Shown here: positions 40,658 to 48,959 of the stretch, one piece after another
How the letters are laid out: every line of letters starts with the position of its first letter
How positions within the stretch are numbered: position 1 is the stretch's first letter
From: Nocardia amamiensis
Lineage (GTDB): Bacteria; Actinomycetota; Actinomycetes; Mycobacteriales; Mycobacteriaceae
Assembly (NCBI RefSeq): GCF_015477605.1
Contig: NZ_JADLQX010000017.1
Span: 62,001-126,000 of the forward strand
Direction: 5' to 3'
DNA: 64,000 nucleotides
The notes under the pieces: generated by a model
What the model was told of the DNA's origin: nothing
Databases searched by the model: none
Seen by the model: the letters and a program-made list of their open reading frames with translations, nothing else
Translations under genes and position numbers: made by a program

Positions 40658-40867
40658 ATGAGTGTTGATGCGTACGAGGCTGTTTGGTGCAAGAGCAGCT
40701 ACAGCGGCGGCCAGACCGACTGCGTCGAGGTGGCGTGGCTTGGTGGGGGTGGCGTCGGCGTTCGTGACTCGAAGACCCCAGCGGGCCCAGCGCTGGTCTT
40801 CACGCCCGGCGAGTGGGATGCGTTCACGGCGGGAGTCATCGATGGCGGTTTCTGCCATCCCGCCTGA
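40658..40867 (+). CDS. DUF397 protein, copy 2
   Basis: A 69-residue paralogue of the preceding gene (WCKSSYSGGQTDCVEVAWLG, VGVRDSKTPAGPALVFTPGE), sharing about 40 of its residues, 53 bases downstream. Tandem DUF397 genes after a DUF5753 regulator point to local duplication. A terminator hairpin follows at 40897. Confidence 0.9.
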   Translation: MSVDAYEAVWCKSSYSGGQTDCVEVAWLGGGGVGVRDSKTPAGPALVFTPGEWDAFTAGVIDGGFCHPA

Positions 40868-40896
40868 CGTCTACCAGGAACACTGAGACGATCGAA

Positions 40897-40924
40897 ACCC
40901 CGGTCCGTGCGTGCGGGCCGGGGT
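40897..40924 (+). terminator. Terminator after the DUF397 genes
   Basis: Stem ACCCCGG/CCGGGGT extended inward by CC/GG around a short loop, followed by CTCATT, 30 bases after the second DUF397 stop. Confidence 0.7.
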
Positions 40925-40977
40925 CTCATTCTGTTTGCCCGATCAAACCGGCTCATCCCGCCAGGGGCGCGCCTGAT

Positions 40978-41649
40978 ATGAAGGTCCGAGTGGGACGTAA
41001 GAAGTTGCTGGAGCCGACTCTGACGGAGTTGCCGCACGGGCCGCACGGTCTTGCGCGTGAGCTGGTGACCGGGTCGCAGCGGCAGCGGCTTTTGTATGGG
41101 GTGACGGTTGTCATCGCGGATCGCGGCTATCTCGCTGTGACGATTGCGGATATCGCTGCGGAGGCGAAGGTTTCGCGTCGGACGTTCTACCAGCACTTCG
41201 CGGATAAGGAAGCGTGCTTCCTCGCCGCCGCCGAGACGGGGCGGGATCTGATGATCGAGCATCTGGAGCAGGTGATGAGGCAGGTGTTCGCCGAACCGGT
41301 GGAACCGCTCGAGGCTTTGCGGCTCGGAATTCGCGAGTATCTCACCCTGTTGCGTGACGAACCGTCGTTCGCCCGCTCGTTCTATCTGGAGACGGCCGTG
41401 GCCGGGGCGCGCGCGATCGAGTCGTTCGAGCGATGCCAACGCTGGTTTGCCGGATTCATTCGATCATGGCGTGAAGCGGCAGGCCCCGTCGATCCATCGG
41501 TGCCGGATGACGCGTATGTGGCGGTGACCGATGCGACCAACGGGGCCGTCCGCCGAACCCTGCGCGCCGGAGGTGACTTGCTCGGGCTCGAGGACACCGT
41601 GCTGTACATCCACCGCGCGCTGCTCGGGCTGGCAACGCGTGCCGACTAG
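40978..41649 (+). CDS. TetR-family transcriptional regulator
   Basis: A 223-residue regulator. The HTH is IADIAAEAKVSRRTFYQHF (about 57-75) after GSQRQRLLYGVTVVIADRGY. The ligand domain includes EYLTLLRDEPSFARSFYLET. The ATG at 40978 lacks a strong ribosome site. No operator palindrome was found upstream. It converges on the CSLREA protein gene; the shared CTAG at 41646-41649 provides the stop of each. Ligand and targets are unknown. Confidence 0.9.
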   Translation: MKVRVGRKKLLEPTLTELPHGPHGLARELVTGSQRQRLLYGVTVVIADRGYLAVTIADIAAEAKVSRRTFYQHFADKEACFLAAAETGRDLMIEHLEQVMRQVFAEPVEPLEALRLGIREYLTLLRDEPSFARSFYLETAVAGARAIESFERCQRWFAGFIRSWREAAGPVDPSVPDDAYVAVTDATNGAVRRTLRAGGDLLGLEDTVLYIHRALLGLATRAD

Positions 41650-42734
41650 GGCACGACTTTGTCGCCTGGCCCGGTGAGGTCGCAGGAAGCGTCGTCGCTG
41701 GTGTTGCCGCCTTCGGAGACAATCCTCGCGAACACCTTCGCGCAGTTGGCCCGAGCGTTACCGGAGGTGTTTCCTGTGATGGTGGAGTTCCGCAATACCA
41801 CGGTGCCCACCGGGACATTGACCACGTCGGTCACCTGGCGGGGGAGGGTGTCGAGGTAGGCGGGCGCCACGTTGATGCCGCCGCCCGCGTCCGAGGCACT
41901 GTTTCCGGTGATGGTCGCACGATCGAAAGTGACCACACCCCGGCCACGGACGTCCACGCCGCCGCCGCGTCCGGCGAATCCGCCTGGGCGGTACCACACT
42001 CCGGGATTGACCACGCGGTTGTCGGAGATCGTGGAGTCGGTGAAGGTGCAGGTGTTATCGCATCGCACGCCGCCCGCCTCGCCGGAGGTGTTGCCGGTGA
42101 TGGTCGTGTTTCTCGTCCGCAGGTCCGACCCCGGCACGTTGAAGATCCCGCCGCCGTACCCGGCGCTGTTGCCCCGGACCACGACATCCTCGAGTACGAG
42201 GTTCGACGAATTGGAGATTCCGCCGCCGCCGGTGTCGTAGTACGGGATCTCGTGTTGCGCGGTGATTCCGCCCGTCACGGTCAATCCGGTCAACGTCACG
42301 GGCACGGAGATACTGAGCACCCGGTCGATCCCATTGGCATCCAGCACTGTCTGGTCGCGGCCCGCGCCACGCAGCGTTGTCGGCGCGGTGAGGTTCAGGT
42401 CTCCCGTGGTGGGATCCGGGTTGCGGCCCTGCACTTTCTGTGGATCGGGAGGGATCGTCAAGATGTAGCGGCCCTCGGGCACCACGACTGTGCTGCCCGG
42501 CCGGGCATTGGCCGTCTGAACTGCGGCGCGCAGTGTGCAGGTGCCGGCGGCCGTACGGCACAGGCCGCTTTGTGGATCGGCCGCGACGCCGTCTGCCGTG
42601 GTGTTGACGGTGATCACCGTTGGAGAACCGGGCGCGTCGGCGTAGGCCGCTGCGGGGAATCCGCCTGCGGTCCCAACGATCAAGGCTGTGATGGCGACGG
42701 CGCGGGCCGCCGTGTGAGATGAGTTCGTCCTCAT
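41646..42734 (-). CDS. Secreted CSLREA-domain parallel beta-helix protein
   Basis: A 362-residue exported protein. The signal peptide (RAVAITALIVGTAGGFPAAA, cleavage near AYA-DA) is followed by a CSLREA domain (VITVNTTADGVAADPQSGLC, GTCTLRAAVQTANA) and a right-handed beta-helix made of repeats such as TTITGNTSGEAGG, STISDN, ATITGNSASDAGGGI and STITGNTSGNA. Such proteins are surface or secreted and sometimes bind or cut polysaccharide; no catalytic residues can be assigned. The ATG at 42734 is preferred over one at 42761 because the signal then starts correctly. Confidence 0.88.
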   Translation of the reverse strand: MRTNSSHTAARAVAITALIVGTAGGFPAAAYADAPGSPTVITVNTTADGVAADPQSGLCRTAAGTCTLRAAVQTANARPGSTVVVPEGRYILTIPPDPQKVQGRNPDPTTGDLNLTAPTTLRGAGRDQTVLDANGIDRVLSISVPVTLTGLTVTGGITAQHEIPYYDTGGGGISNSSNLVLEDVVVRGNSAGYGGGIFNVPGSDLRTRNTTITGNTSGEAGGVRCDNTCTFTDSTISDNRVVNPGVWYRPGGFAGRGGGVDVRGRGVVTFDRATITGNSASDAGGGINVAPAYLDTLPRQVTDVVNVPVGTVVLRNSTITGNTSGNARANCAKVFARIVSEGGNTSDDASCDLTGPGDKVVP

Positions 42735-42901
42735 GAAGTCTCTGATCCAATTCACGAACATGGAGTAAGGTACGCCCGCGTTCGAGTGGGGTACGCGAGC
42801 GTCTACCACTATGTCGCAGAGTGGCTACTCATTGGTAGTGATTCCGGAAATCCGCTCGGGAGTTGCTGATTCGCTTCAGCGGCCGCATCGGGATCGGACA
42901 G

Positions 42902-43540
42902 TCATCGGGACAACTGGCGAATCAGCCTGTCGATGCCGTCTCCGGTTACCTGGTCGAGCGTGGCGGCGCGGCCGGTGATCAGCAGCAGGAGGGCTGTGAT
43001 AGGTCCGCGGATTTCGCTGCCGTTTCCGTATTCCCAGTCGATGTCGTTTGCGCTCAGGTGGATTCCGTCCAGGCGGTGACGGTCCCATACTGGCCACCCG
43101 ACCTGGACGGCCCGGTCGGCCGCCGCCGCGGCCGCGGTGGGCGGGACGGCGATGCTGCGGCCGAGCGGGATCGCGATGTCCTGGCCGTGGACCACGGTGT
43201 CGAACAGGATGTTGCGGTAGTTGGTCAGTTTCGGTAACCGCCGCGAGGCCGCGTTCGTGCGGATTTGCGTAACCAACTCGGACGCTGGGCGATTCGCGTG
43301 CCGGATGGTCAGATCGTGGATGAACCGGTTGTAGTTGCCGCGGGCTCGCAGTCCGGCACCCAGCATCACGGCCGGCGATGGCGGGTCCGGTGTAATCGCG
43401 ATATGGGCGGCCACATCACGGATGCGCCAGCCCGCGCACAGCGACGGCGTCTCCCATTGCTGTGGTGTCAGATCGGCGAGCAGATCGGCTATCGCACGGC
43501 GCTGCTGCTCGATGACCTGCCAACAGGTTTCGCGATCCAC
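42902..43540 (-). CDS. Maleylpyruvate isomerase-type (DinB-like) mycothiol-dependent protein
   Basis: A 212-residue protein from a GTG at 43540 with AGGGG upstream. MDRETCWQVIEQQRRAIADL, LTPQQWETPSLCAGWRIRDV and AAHIAI carry the histidine of the mycothiol-dependent maleylpyruvate isomerase N-terminal four-helix domain; DTVVHGQDIAIPLGR supplies the second metal-type histidine and ends in the usual C-terminal subdomain. The substrate is unknown; many of these act in mycothiol-dependent detoxification. It is divergent from marR with a palindrome between them. Confidence 0.85.
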   Translation of the reverse strand: MDRETCWQVIEQQRRAIADLLADLTPQQWETPSLCAGWRIRDVAAHIAITPDPPSPAVMLGAGLRARGNYNRFIHDLTIRHANRPASELVTQIRTNAASRRLPKLTNYRNILFDTVVHGQDIAIPLGRSIAVPPTAAAAAADRAVQVGWPVWDRHRLDGIHLSANDIDWEYGNGSEIRGPITALLLLITGRAATLDQVTGDGIDRLIRQLSR

Positions 43541-43617
43541 GGCAACCCCTATCGGAGTGGCGGCCGATGTCGGTGCCAGCGCGGGCTGGTGGCCACCGTA
43601 TCTGAGTTTAGTAAGAT

Positions 43618-43631
43618 ACACTGACTAGTGT
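43618..43631. promoter_or_regulatory. Probable MarR operator
   Basis: Palindrome ACACT-GACT-AGTGT between the divergent isomerase-like gene (start 43540) and marR (start 43664). Short perfect palindromes in such spacers are typical MarR sites. Confidence 0.45.
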
Positions 43632-43663
43632 GGTCAGCTTCTCTTACCAAGTCAAGGGGTGAG

Positions 43664-44101
43664 ATGTCCGAGGACGAGATGAACGCAGGTCTGCTGATGT
43701 TCATCGCCTTTCGATCCATGGAGGAGCGAATCTTCGCCGCGCTCGCCGAGGCGGGATACGGCGATATCAGTGTGGCGCAAGGCCGTTTGGCGGCCAGGAT
43801 CGCGCCGGAGGGTAGCCGGATCACCGAGTTGGCCGAGCAGGCGCAGGTCACCAAGCAGACCGCCGGTTTCCTGGTCGATCAGCTCGAACGTGCGGGCTAT
43901 GTCGAACGAATGCCGGACCCGCGCGACGGTCGAGCCCGTCTGGTGCGTCTGTCGGAACGGGGACGCAGGATGGCCGACTACGCCAACGAGATCGCCGACG
44001 GCATCCAGGCCGAGTGGGCCGCGCATCTCGGTGCACGACGCATGCGGAATCTGCGTGAGGCTCTGACGCGGCTGAGGGAGATCACCGACCCCTACGCCTG
44101 A
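43664..44101 (+). CDS. MarR-family transcriptional regulator
   Basis: A 145-residue winged-helix regulator from an ATG with AGGGG upstream. ITELAEQAQVTKQTAGFLVD is the recognition helix region and AGYVERMPDPRDGRARLVRL the wing (DxRxxR). The N-terminus MSEDEMNAGLLMFIAFRSME is helical for dimerisation. It probably represses itself and the divergent mycothiol-type isomerase gene through the palindrome at 43618. Confidence 0.92.
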   Translation: MSEDEMNAGLLMFIAFRSMEERIFAALAEAGYGDISVAQGRLAARIAPEGSRITELAEQAQVTKQTAGFLVDQLERAGYVERMPDPRDGRARLVRLSERGRRMADYANEIADGIQAEWAAHLGARRMRNLREALTRLREITDPYA

Positions 44102-44230
44102 TCGATGTGCCGATCGAACGCCCCATCGACGTCAAGCCTGCGCAACCGCGCCAATCAACCGAAACGGAGGTCGCTTGAAGCACCCGTTCGGGCCTTGACA
44201 ATTTCTCACGACAGTCACCGCAATTCGGCG

Positions 44231-44923
44231 TCAACGCTGGCTACAGGAATTCCGGGCCGCGCGTTCGACGTTTCTCTTCAGCACGGCCATCATGCGGGCC
44301 TGCATGATCCAGACGACCGGAACGTAGACCCAGAAGTTGTAGAACCGCTCCAACCATCGGGGTCGGGTGGCCTGATACCCGCCGATCACCAGACGCGTTC
44401 TACCGCCCTCGAGCTCTTTCAGCTGGAAGCACCACAGCCCTTCCATGTAGGCCCCGGGTCTGGGTTGTTTCGGGTCCAGGACGTGGCCTTGAAGATCGCT
44501 CAACCAGTACAGTCCCAGAAACCGATTCGGTTCGAGGATCGCGATCTCGTAGGAGTCCACGATCCCGATGCCCGGCGCTCGGAACTTCAGGCGATCACCG
44601 ACGGCGCGGTCTTGCCACTCAGGGTGCACCTCGTGGGCACTCGACACGCCGGCGTTGTCGAGGTGATCCCATGAGTACCAGCCAGCGCGATCGCCGCCCA
44701 GCTGGACTAGCCAGGGCCAGACTCGATCTGGCGGCGCCCCTATCGTGACGGCCATCGTCACCCCGCGTGCGCCGCCGGGAACCCATTCCGCGCCGGGAAA
44801 CGGCCCGGCGACTTCCTCGTCGCTGGCGCCCCAACGCCAGAGCCGGGGCCGCACCAGCCGGGCGTATACGAGTGCCGCCCCGCCGGCCGTCGCGGCTGAC
44901 GCCAGTACGAATTCGCCCTTCAT
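44231..44923 (-). CDS. Membrane-anchored SRPBCC-fold protein
   Basis: A 230-residue protein with an N-terminal hydrophobic anchor (EFVLASAATAGGAALVYARL) and an SRPBCC/START-like domain: TMAVTIGAPPDRVWPWLVQL, AGWYSWDHLDNAGVSSAHEV, VGDRLKFRAPGIGIVDSYEI, LVIGGYQATRP. A second hydrophobic stretch near the C-terminus (FYNFWVYVPVVWIMQARMM) may also touch the membrane. The fold binds hydrophobic ligands; the ligand is unknown. It stands alone between convergent and divergent neighbours. Confidence 0.88.
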   Translation of the reverse strand: MKGEFVLASAATAGGAALVYARLVRPRLWRWGASDEEVAGPFPGAEWVPGGARGVTMAVTIGAPPDRVWPWLVQLGGDRAGWYSWDHLDNAGVSSAHEVHPEWQDRAVGDRLKFRAPGIGIVDSYEIAILEPNRFLGLYWLSDLQGHVLDPKQPRPGAYMEGLWCFQLKELEGGRTRLVIGGYQATRPRWLERFYNFWVYVPVVWIMQARMMAVLKRNVERAARNSCSQR

Positions 44924-45117
44924 GCCGACAGCGTTCCAGGCATGGCACGGCGTCGGCAGAGACCAAAGTCACCCCCGCAACCCCATTTGGACACTTAACG
45001 ACCACGGCAAAACACCCCCATCCACGGGTCTCGACACGCAAGGGGCACCTTGCCGCGCGACGCGGACAAGCGGTCCGACGCGGTGGGGGTCTGCGATCGA
45101 GCCTCGCCTCCAGGTGA

Positions 45118-45147
45118 GTGCGAAGTGGCCCCGGGACCACTTCGCAC
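45118..45147 (-). terminator. Terminator of the lysR gene
   Basis: Perfect 11-bp stem GTGCGAAGTGG/CCACTTCGCAC with an 8-base loop, 6 bases beyond the lysR stop codon. Confidence 0.75.
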
Positions 45148-45152
45148 CTGCT

Positions 45153-46043
45153 TCACGACTCGTGTCGATCCGGTGCCGTGATGCCGAGAACGGCGAGGAA
45201 GGCGGTCGCCGCGGGCGTGCGACCGACGCGGCTCCAGATGACGTACTCGACGCGGGCCGGGGCGTCGGCGACCTCGATGGTGACTACGCCGTCGAGCTGG
45301 GGTGCGTAGGCGGAGGGGAGCATGGCCACGGCGAGGCCCGGACGGACGAGTCGGGCGATGTAGTCCGCGGTGGTCACTTCGAAGGCGACGTCACGGTCGA
45401 GACCGGCGGCTGAGAAAGCTTGGTCGGATTGGATACGTCCGGCTGTCCCGGCCGGAAGGTCCACGAATACCTCGGAAGAAAGCGTGCGAAGGTCGACCGT
45501 TGGTCGGTCGGCGAGTTGATGATCCGGCGCGACCACGGCGACGAGTCGGTCCCGGGCGAGTTCGTGGGCGGCGACGCCGCGCGGTCGCGCTGTGGTCGGC
45601 AGCCCGAGGAAGGCCACGTCGATGGCTCCCTGCTCGACCTGCGCGGTGAGGTCTTCGCTCGCACCCACCCGCAAGCTGATGCGCACGTGCGGGTACCGCT
45701 GGCGGAAGTCACGCAGCGCGCCCGGGATGTCGACCGCGGCGACGGTAGGGATCAGGCCCACGGCGAGCCGTCCGCGTACTTCCCCGACAGCCGCGGCGAC
45801 CTCGGCGGCCGCGCGCTCGGCGGCGTCCAGGCACTGGCGGGCGGCCGGGAGGAACGCCGCACCGGCCGGCGTCAGCCGCACCCGGCGGCTGGTGCGCTCG
45901 AACAGCTTCGCGCCCAGTTCCCGTTCCAGCCGCGCGATCTGGTGACTGAGGACGGACTGGACCACCAGGCATCGTTCGGCCGCCCGGGTGAAGCTGTTCG
46001 TCTCGGCGACGGCGACGACGTAGCGCAACTGCTGAAGCTCCAT
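45153..46043 (-). CDS. LysR-family transcriptional regulator
   Basis: A 296-residue regulator. The N-terminal HTH is MELQQLRYVVAVAETNSFTR then AERCLVVQSVLSHQIARLER; the C-terminal co-inducer domain spans about 90-290 (GRLAVGLIPTVAAVDIPGAL, VAMLPSAYAPQLDGV). It is divergent from a DMT exporter gene. A perfect 11-bp inverted repeat with a T-N11-A core lies immediately before the ATG, so it likely represses itself and controls the exporter. Confidence 0.94.
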   Translation of the reverse strand: MELQQLRYVVAVAETNSFTRAAERCLVVQSVLSHQIARLERELGAKLFERTSRRVRLTPAGAAFLPAARQCLDAAERAAAEVAAAVGEVRGRLAVGLIPTVAAVDIPGALRDFRQRYPHVRISLRVGASEDLTAQVEQGAIDVAFLGLPTTARPRGVAAHELARDRLVAVVAPDHQLADRPTVDLRTLSSEVFVDLPAGTAGRIQSDQAFSAAGLDRDVAFEVTTADYIARLVRPGLAVAMLPSAYAPQLDGVVTIEVADAPARVEYVIWSRVGRTPAATAFLAVLGITAPDRHES

Positions 46044-46044
46044 A

Positions 46045-46069
46045 GATCAATCGTGAATCACGATTGATC
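46045..46069. promoter_or_regulatory. LysR binding site
   Basis: Perfect inverted repeat GATCAATCGTG-AAT-CACGATTGATC one base upstream of the lysR ATG and 48 bases upstream of the exporter start. LysR sites are typically ATC-N9-GAT or T-N11-A palindromes, which this contains. Confidence 0.8.
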
Positions 46070-46116
46070 AAGTGACAAACATGTGTTGGACTCATTGATC
46101 GCCGCCGGGTGAGATT

Positions 46117-47073
46117 GTGAGTGTGAATAGTCCAGCAGCACAGCGGGTTTCCGACGGGCTCAGCAGAGGTGCTCCCTACGGAAATCTGTCGCGCGTCGTC
46201 CTGACGGCGATCGCTCCCGTGTCGTGGGGCACGACCTATGTCGTCGTCACCGAGCTTCTGCCGCCGGGACATCCGCTGTTCGCGGCGGTCATGCGAGCGT
46301 TGCCCGCCGGGCTGATCGCGCTGGCGATCACCCGGATCCTGCCGCGCGGGGGATGGTGGTGGAAAGCCGCGGTGCTCGGCGTGCTGAACATCGGCCTGCT
46401 CAACGCGCTGCTGTTCATCGCCGCCGAACGCCTGCCGGGCGGTGTTGCCGCGACTCTGGCCGCGGCCCAGCCGCTCATCGTCGCCATGCTGGCGGTGATC
46501 GTCCTGCACGAGCAACCTTCCGCCTGGCGCCTCGCCTGGGGAGTGACCGGCGTGGCCGGTGTGGGTCTGGTGGTGCTCGGTCCGACCGCGGCGCTCGACC
46601 CGACCGGGATCGTGGCGGGCCTGGCCAGCGCGGCCTCGATGGCGCTCGGGTTGACGCTCACCAAGCGCTGGGGTCGTCCTGCCGGGGCCACTCCTACCGC
46701 TTTCGCCGGGTGGCAGCTCGCCGCGGGAGGTCTGTTCCTGGTGCCGGTCATGTTTCTCGTGGAGGGGCCGCCTCCGGCGATCGACCTGACCGCCGCCCTC
46801 GGCTACCTCTGGTTGGGCTTGGTCGGCGGTCTGATCGCCTATGTCCTCTGGTTCCGCGGCATCGGCACCTTGCCGGTCACCTCGGTCGCGGTTCTCGTTT
46901 TGCTCTCGCCGCTGGTCGCCGCCGTCCTCGGCGCGCTGTTGCTCGGACAGACGCTCGGTCCGATCCAACTGGTGGGGTTCGGGCTCGCGCTCGCCGCGAT
47001 CGTCGCGGGACAGCTTCCCGCGTCTACTCGCTCACCCGATTCTGTTTCGACATCTGAAGGGACGCCCAAGTGA
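46117..47073 (+). CDS. EamA/DMT-superfamily exporter
   Basis: A 318-residue membrane protein with ten hydrophobic segments and two EamA repeats (VVLTAIAPVSWGTTYVVVTE ... ALPAGLIALAITRILP and GIVAGLASAASMALGLTLTK ... GYLWLGLVGGLIAYVLWFRG). Relatives export amino acids, purines or other small molecules. It starts at a GTG (46117). The next gene overlaps its stop by four bases, and the divergent LysR regulator probably controls both. Confidence 0.92.
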   Translation: MSVNSPAAQRVSDGLSRGAPYGNLSRVVLTAIAPVSWGTTYVVVTELLPPGHPLFAAVMRALPAGLIALAITRILPRGGWWWKAAVLGVLNIGLLNALLFIAAERLPGGVAATLAAAQPLIVAMLAVIVLHEQPSAWRLAWGVTGVAGVGLVVLGPTAALDPTGIVAGLASAASMALGLTLTKRWGRPAGATPTAFAGWQLAAGGLFLVPVMFLVEGPPPAIDLTAALGYLWLGLVGGLIAYVLWFRGIGTLPVTSVAVLVLLSPLVAAVLGALLLGQTLGPIQLVGFGLALAAIVAGQLPASTRSPDSVSTSEGTPK

Positions 47074-47702
47074 AGATTGCCGTCGTCGGCGCCAATGGCA
47101 TGGTCGGCTCACGCGTCGTCAACGAAGCCGCACGCCGGGGCCATGACCTCATCGCGGTATTCCGGAAACAGCGGCCGACCGCTCTGCCCTCCGGTGTGCT
47201 CGCGGTCGAGGGCGACGCGAACGACATCGACCACATGAGCAGGCTGTTCGACGAAGCCGACGCGATCGTGGCCGCGACCCGTCCCGCGCCCGGGCAGGAG
47301 CACACCGTCACCGCGACCACAACGTCCCTGCTGGACGCGGCCACAACAACCCGGACGCGCATCCTCGTAGTCGGCGGCGCTGCCCCGTTGCAAGTCCCCG
47401 GACGCCCCGGCCAGCTCGTTCTCGACACCCCGGAGTACGTGCCACCGGCGATCCGGACCATCGCCGCTGCCAGCGCCGCGCAACTGGAGGCATGCCGAGC
47501 ACACCCAGCCGAATGGGTCTATCTCAGCCCGCCCGCCCTCCTCGAACCCGGACGCCGCACCGGCGAATACCGACGCGGCACAACCACACTCATCACCGAC
47601 GCCGACGGCGCGTCCCGGATCTCGGCCGAAGACCTCGCCGTGGCCGTCCTCGACGAGCTCGGGAACCCCTGCGGAAGCAAACAATTCACCGTCGGTTACT
47701 AG
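47070..47702 (+). CDS. NmrA-like NAD(P)-binding protein
   Basis: A 210-residue atypical SDR starting MKIAVVGANGMVGSRVVNEA (GxxGxxG) with DEADAIVAATRPA, RTRILVVGGAAPLQVPGRP, EWVYLSPPALLEPGRRTGEY and SRISAEDLAVAVLDELGNP. This set is typical of NAD(P)H-binding proteins such as BVR-like or NmrA-like reductases or redox sensors; there is no full YxxxK triad. It is translationally coupled to the DMT exporter (GTGA overlap). Confidence 0.9.
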   Translation: MKIAVVGANGMVGSRVVNEAARRGHDLIAVFRKQRPTALPSGVLAVEGDANDIDHMSRLFDEADAIVAATRPAPGQEHTVTATTTSLLDAATTTRTRILVVGGAAPLQVPGRPGQLVLDTPEYVPPAIRTIAAASAAQLEACRAHPAEWVYLSPPALLEPGRRTGEYRRGTTTLITDADGASRISAEDLAVAVLDELGNPCGSKQFTVGY

Positions 47703-47748
47703 GCCCGATGTCGATCTCTGAACGCGCCCGCCACCTCGTGACGTCTGA

Positions 47749-47805
47749 CGAGTGGCACACCATGGAGGGACCTTCTCGCGTTTTGCCTCAGCGATGTGCC
47801 AGTCG
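47749..47805 (+). repeat. 57-bp dispersed palindromic repeat, copy 2
   Basis: Arms CGAGTGGCACA (47749-47759) and TGTGCCAGTCG (47795-47805, one mismatch to a perfect complement) around the core CCATGGAGGGACCTTCTCGC... . Differs from the copy at 25628-25684 (other orientation) at 5 of 57 positions. It sits just upstream of the beta-propeller gene. Confidence 0.8.
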
Positions 47806-47852
47806 TCGCAATCGAAATCAGACGCGGCCCAAACGAGGGAGGGAATGAGGAG

Positions 47853-48809
47853 ATGACCCGAGTCCTCGGTATCTCGGCCGTGCTCGCCTGCCTCGGCGTT
47901 ATGGTGCTGGTAGCGGCGGACCCGGCGGTGGAGCGCCGTCCGGTATTCCCCGCTACGATCGACCTGCCATCCGGATTCCAGCCAGAAGGTATTGCGATCG
48001 GGTCGCTTCCAGTGGCCTACTTCGGCTCGCGGGCCGACGGCTCCATCTATCGCGCCAGTCTGGTAACCGGGCAGGGTGCCATCCTGAGCCCCGGGCCGGG
48101 CACGCCGTCGCTCGGGCTCGCTGTCGACCATCGCGGCAGGCTGTTCGTCGCGGGAGGGACCGGTGGTGACGCCCGCGTCGTGGACACCGCTACGGGAGCG
48201 GTGCTGGCGAGCTACCGGCTCGCGACACCGCCGGAGACGTTCGTCAACGACGTGGTGCTCACGCCCACGGGCGCGTGGTTCACCGACTCCCGCACGCCCG
48301 TGCTGTACCACCTGCCTCTCGGCAGCGACGGTGCGTTGCCGCCGCCCGACGCGGTGGTCCGACGCCCGCTGACCGGTGACATCGTGTACCAGCCCGGAGC
48401 GATCAACGCCAACGGGATCGAACGCACCCCCGACGGCACGGGGCTGATCATCGTCCATTCGGTGACCGGCAGGCTCTTGCGGGTCGACGCGGCGACGGGC
48501 GCGACACGGCAAGTCGATCTCGGCGCCGAAGCGGTGCCGGGCGGTGACGGACTGCTATTGCACGGCAGCACACTGTATGTCGTGCAGAACCGGCTCAACG
48601 CGATCGCCGTGGTTGCGCTCGACCACGCAGGCACCACGGGCACGGTCGAACGGCGCGTCACCGACCCGCGTTTCGACGTACCGACGACTGTCGCGGCGTT
48701 CGGAGAGCAGCTGTACCTGCCGAACGCCCGCTTCACCACGCCGCCTGAGCCGACCACACCGTACAACGCCGTCGCGGTCGATCGACCGCAGCCGCATTCT
48801 GTCCGATAG
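47853..48809 (+). CDS. Secreted SMP-30/NHL-like beta-propeller protein
   Basis: A 318-residue protein from an ATG with GGAGGG about 9 bases upstream. An N-terminal hydrophobic signal (VLGISAVLACLGVMVLVAA) precedes a six-bladed-propeller sequence: PSGFQPEGIAIGSLPVAYFG, SLGLAVDHRGRLFVAGGTGG, DVVLTPTGAWFTDSRTPVLY, INANGIERTPDGTGLIIVHS. Relatives are lactonase-like or annotated loosely as superoxide dismutases; the substrate is unknown. Export to the cell surface or medium is likely. Confidence 0.85.
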   Translation: MTRVLGISAVLACLGVMVLVAADPAVERRPVFPATIDLPSGFQPEGIAIGSLPVAYFGSRADGSIYRASLVTGQGAILSPGPGTPSLGLAVDHRGRLFVAGGTGGDARVVDTATGAVLASYRLATPPETFVNDVVLTPTGAWFTDSRTPVLYHLPLGSDGALPPPDAVVRRPLTGDIVYQPGAINANGIERTPDGTGLIIVHSVTGRLLRVDAATGATRQVDLGAEAVPGGDGLLLHGSTLYVVQNRLNAIAVVALDHAGTTGTVERRVTDPRFDVPTTVAAFGEQLYLPNARFTTPPEPTTPYNAVAVDRPQPHSVR

Positions 48810-48959
48810 GCGAGTGTGCGCCGCGGTGTGCTGCTCGGGGCAGAAACGCTGCCGGTCGCACTCTCGAGCGGTACTACGACACGGGCCCGGCCAATTCGGG
48901 CTTGTGCCTACTTACGGCTCGTGGATGAGAGTGGCGGTCGGCAGGGTTAGTGTCGGGCT

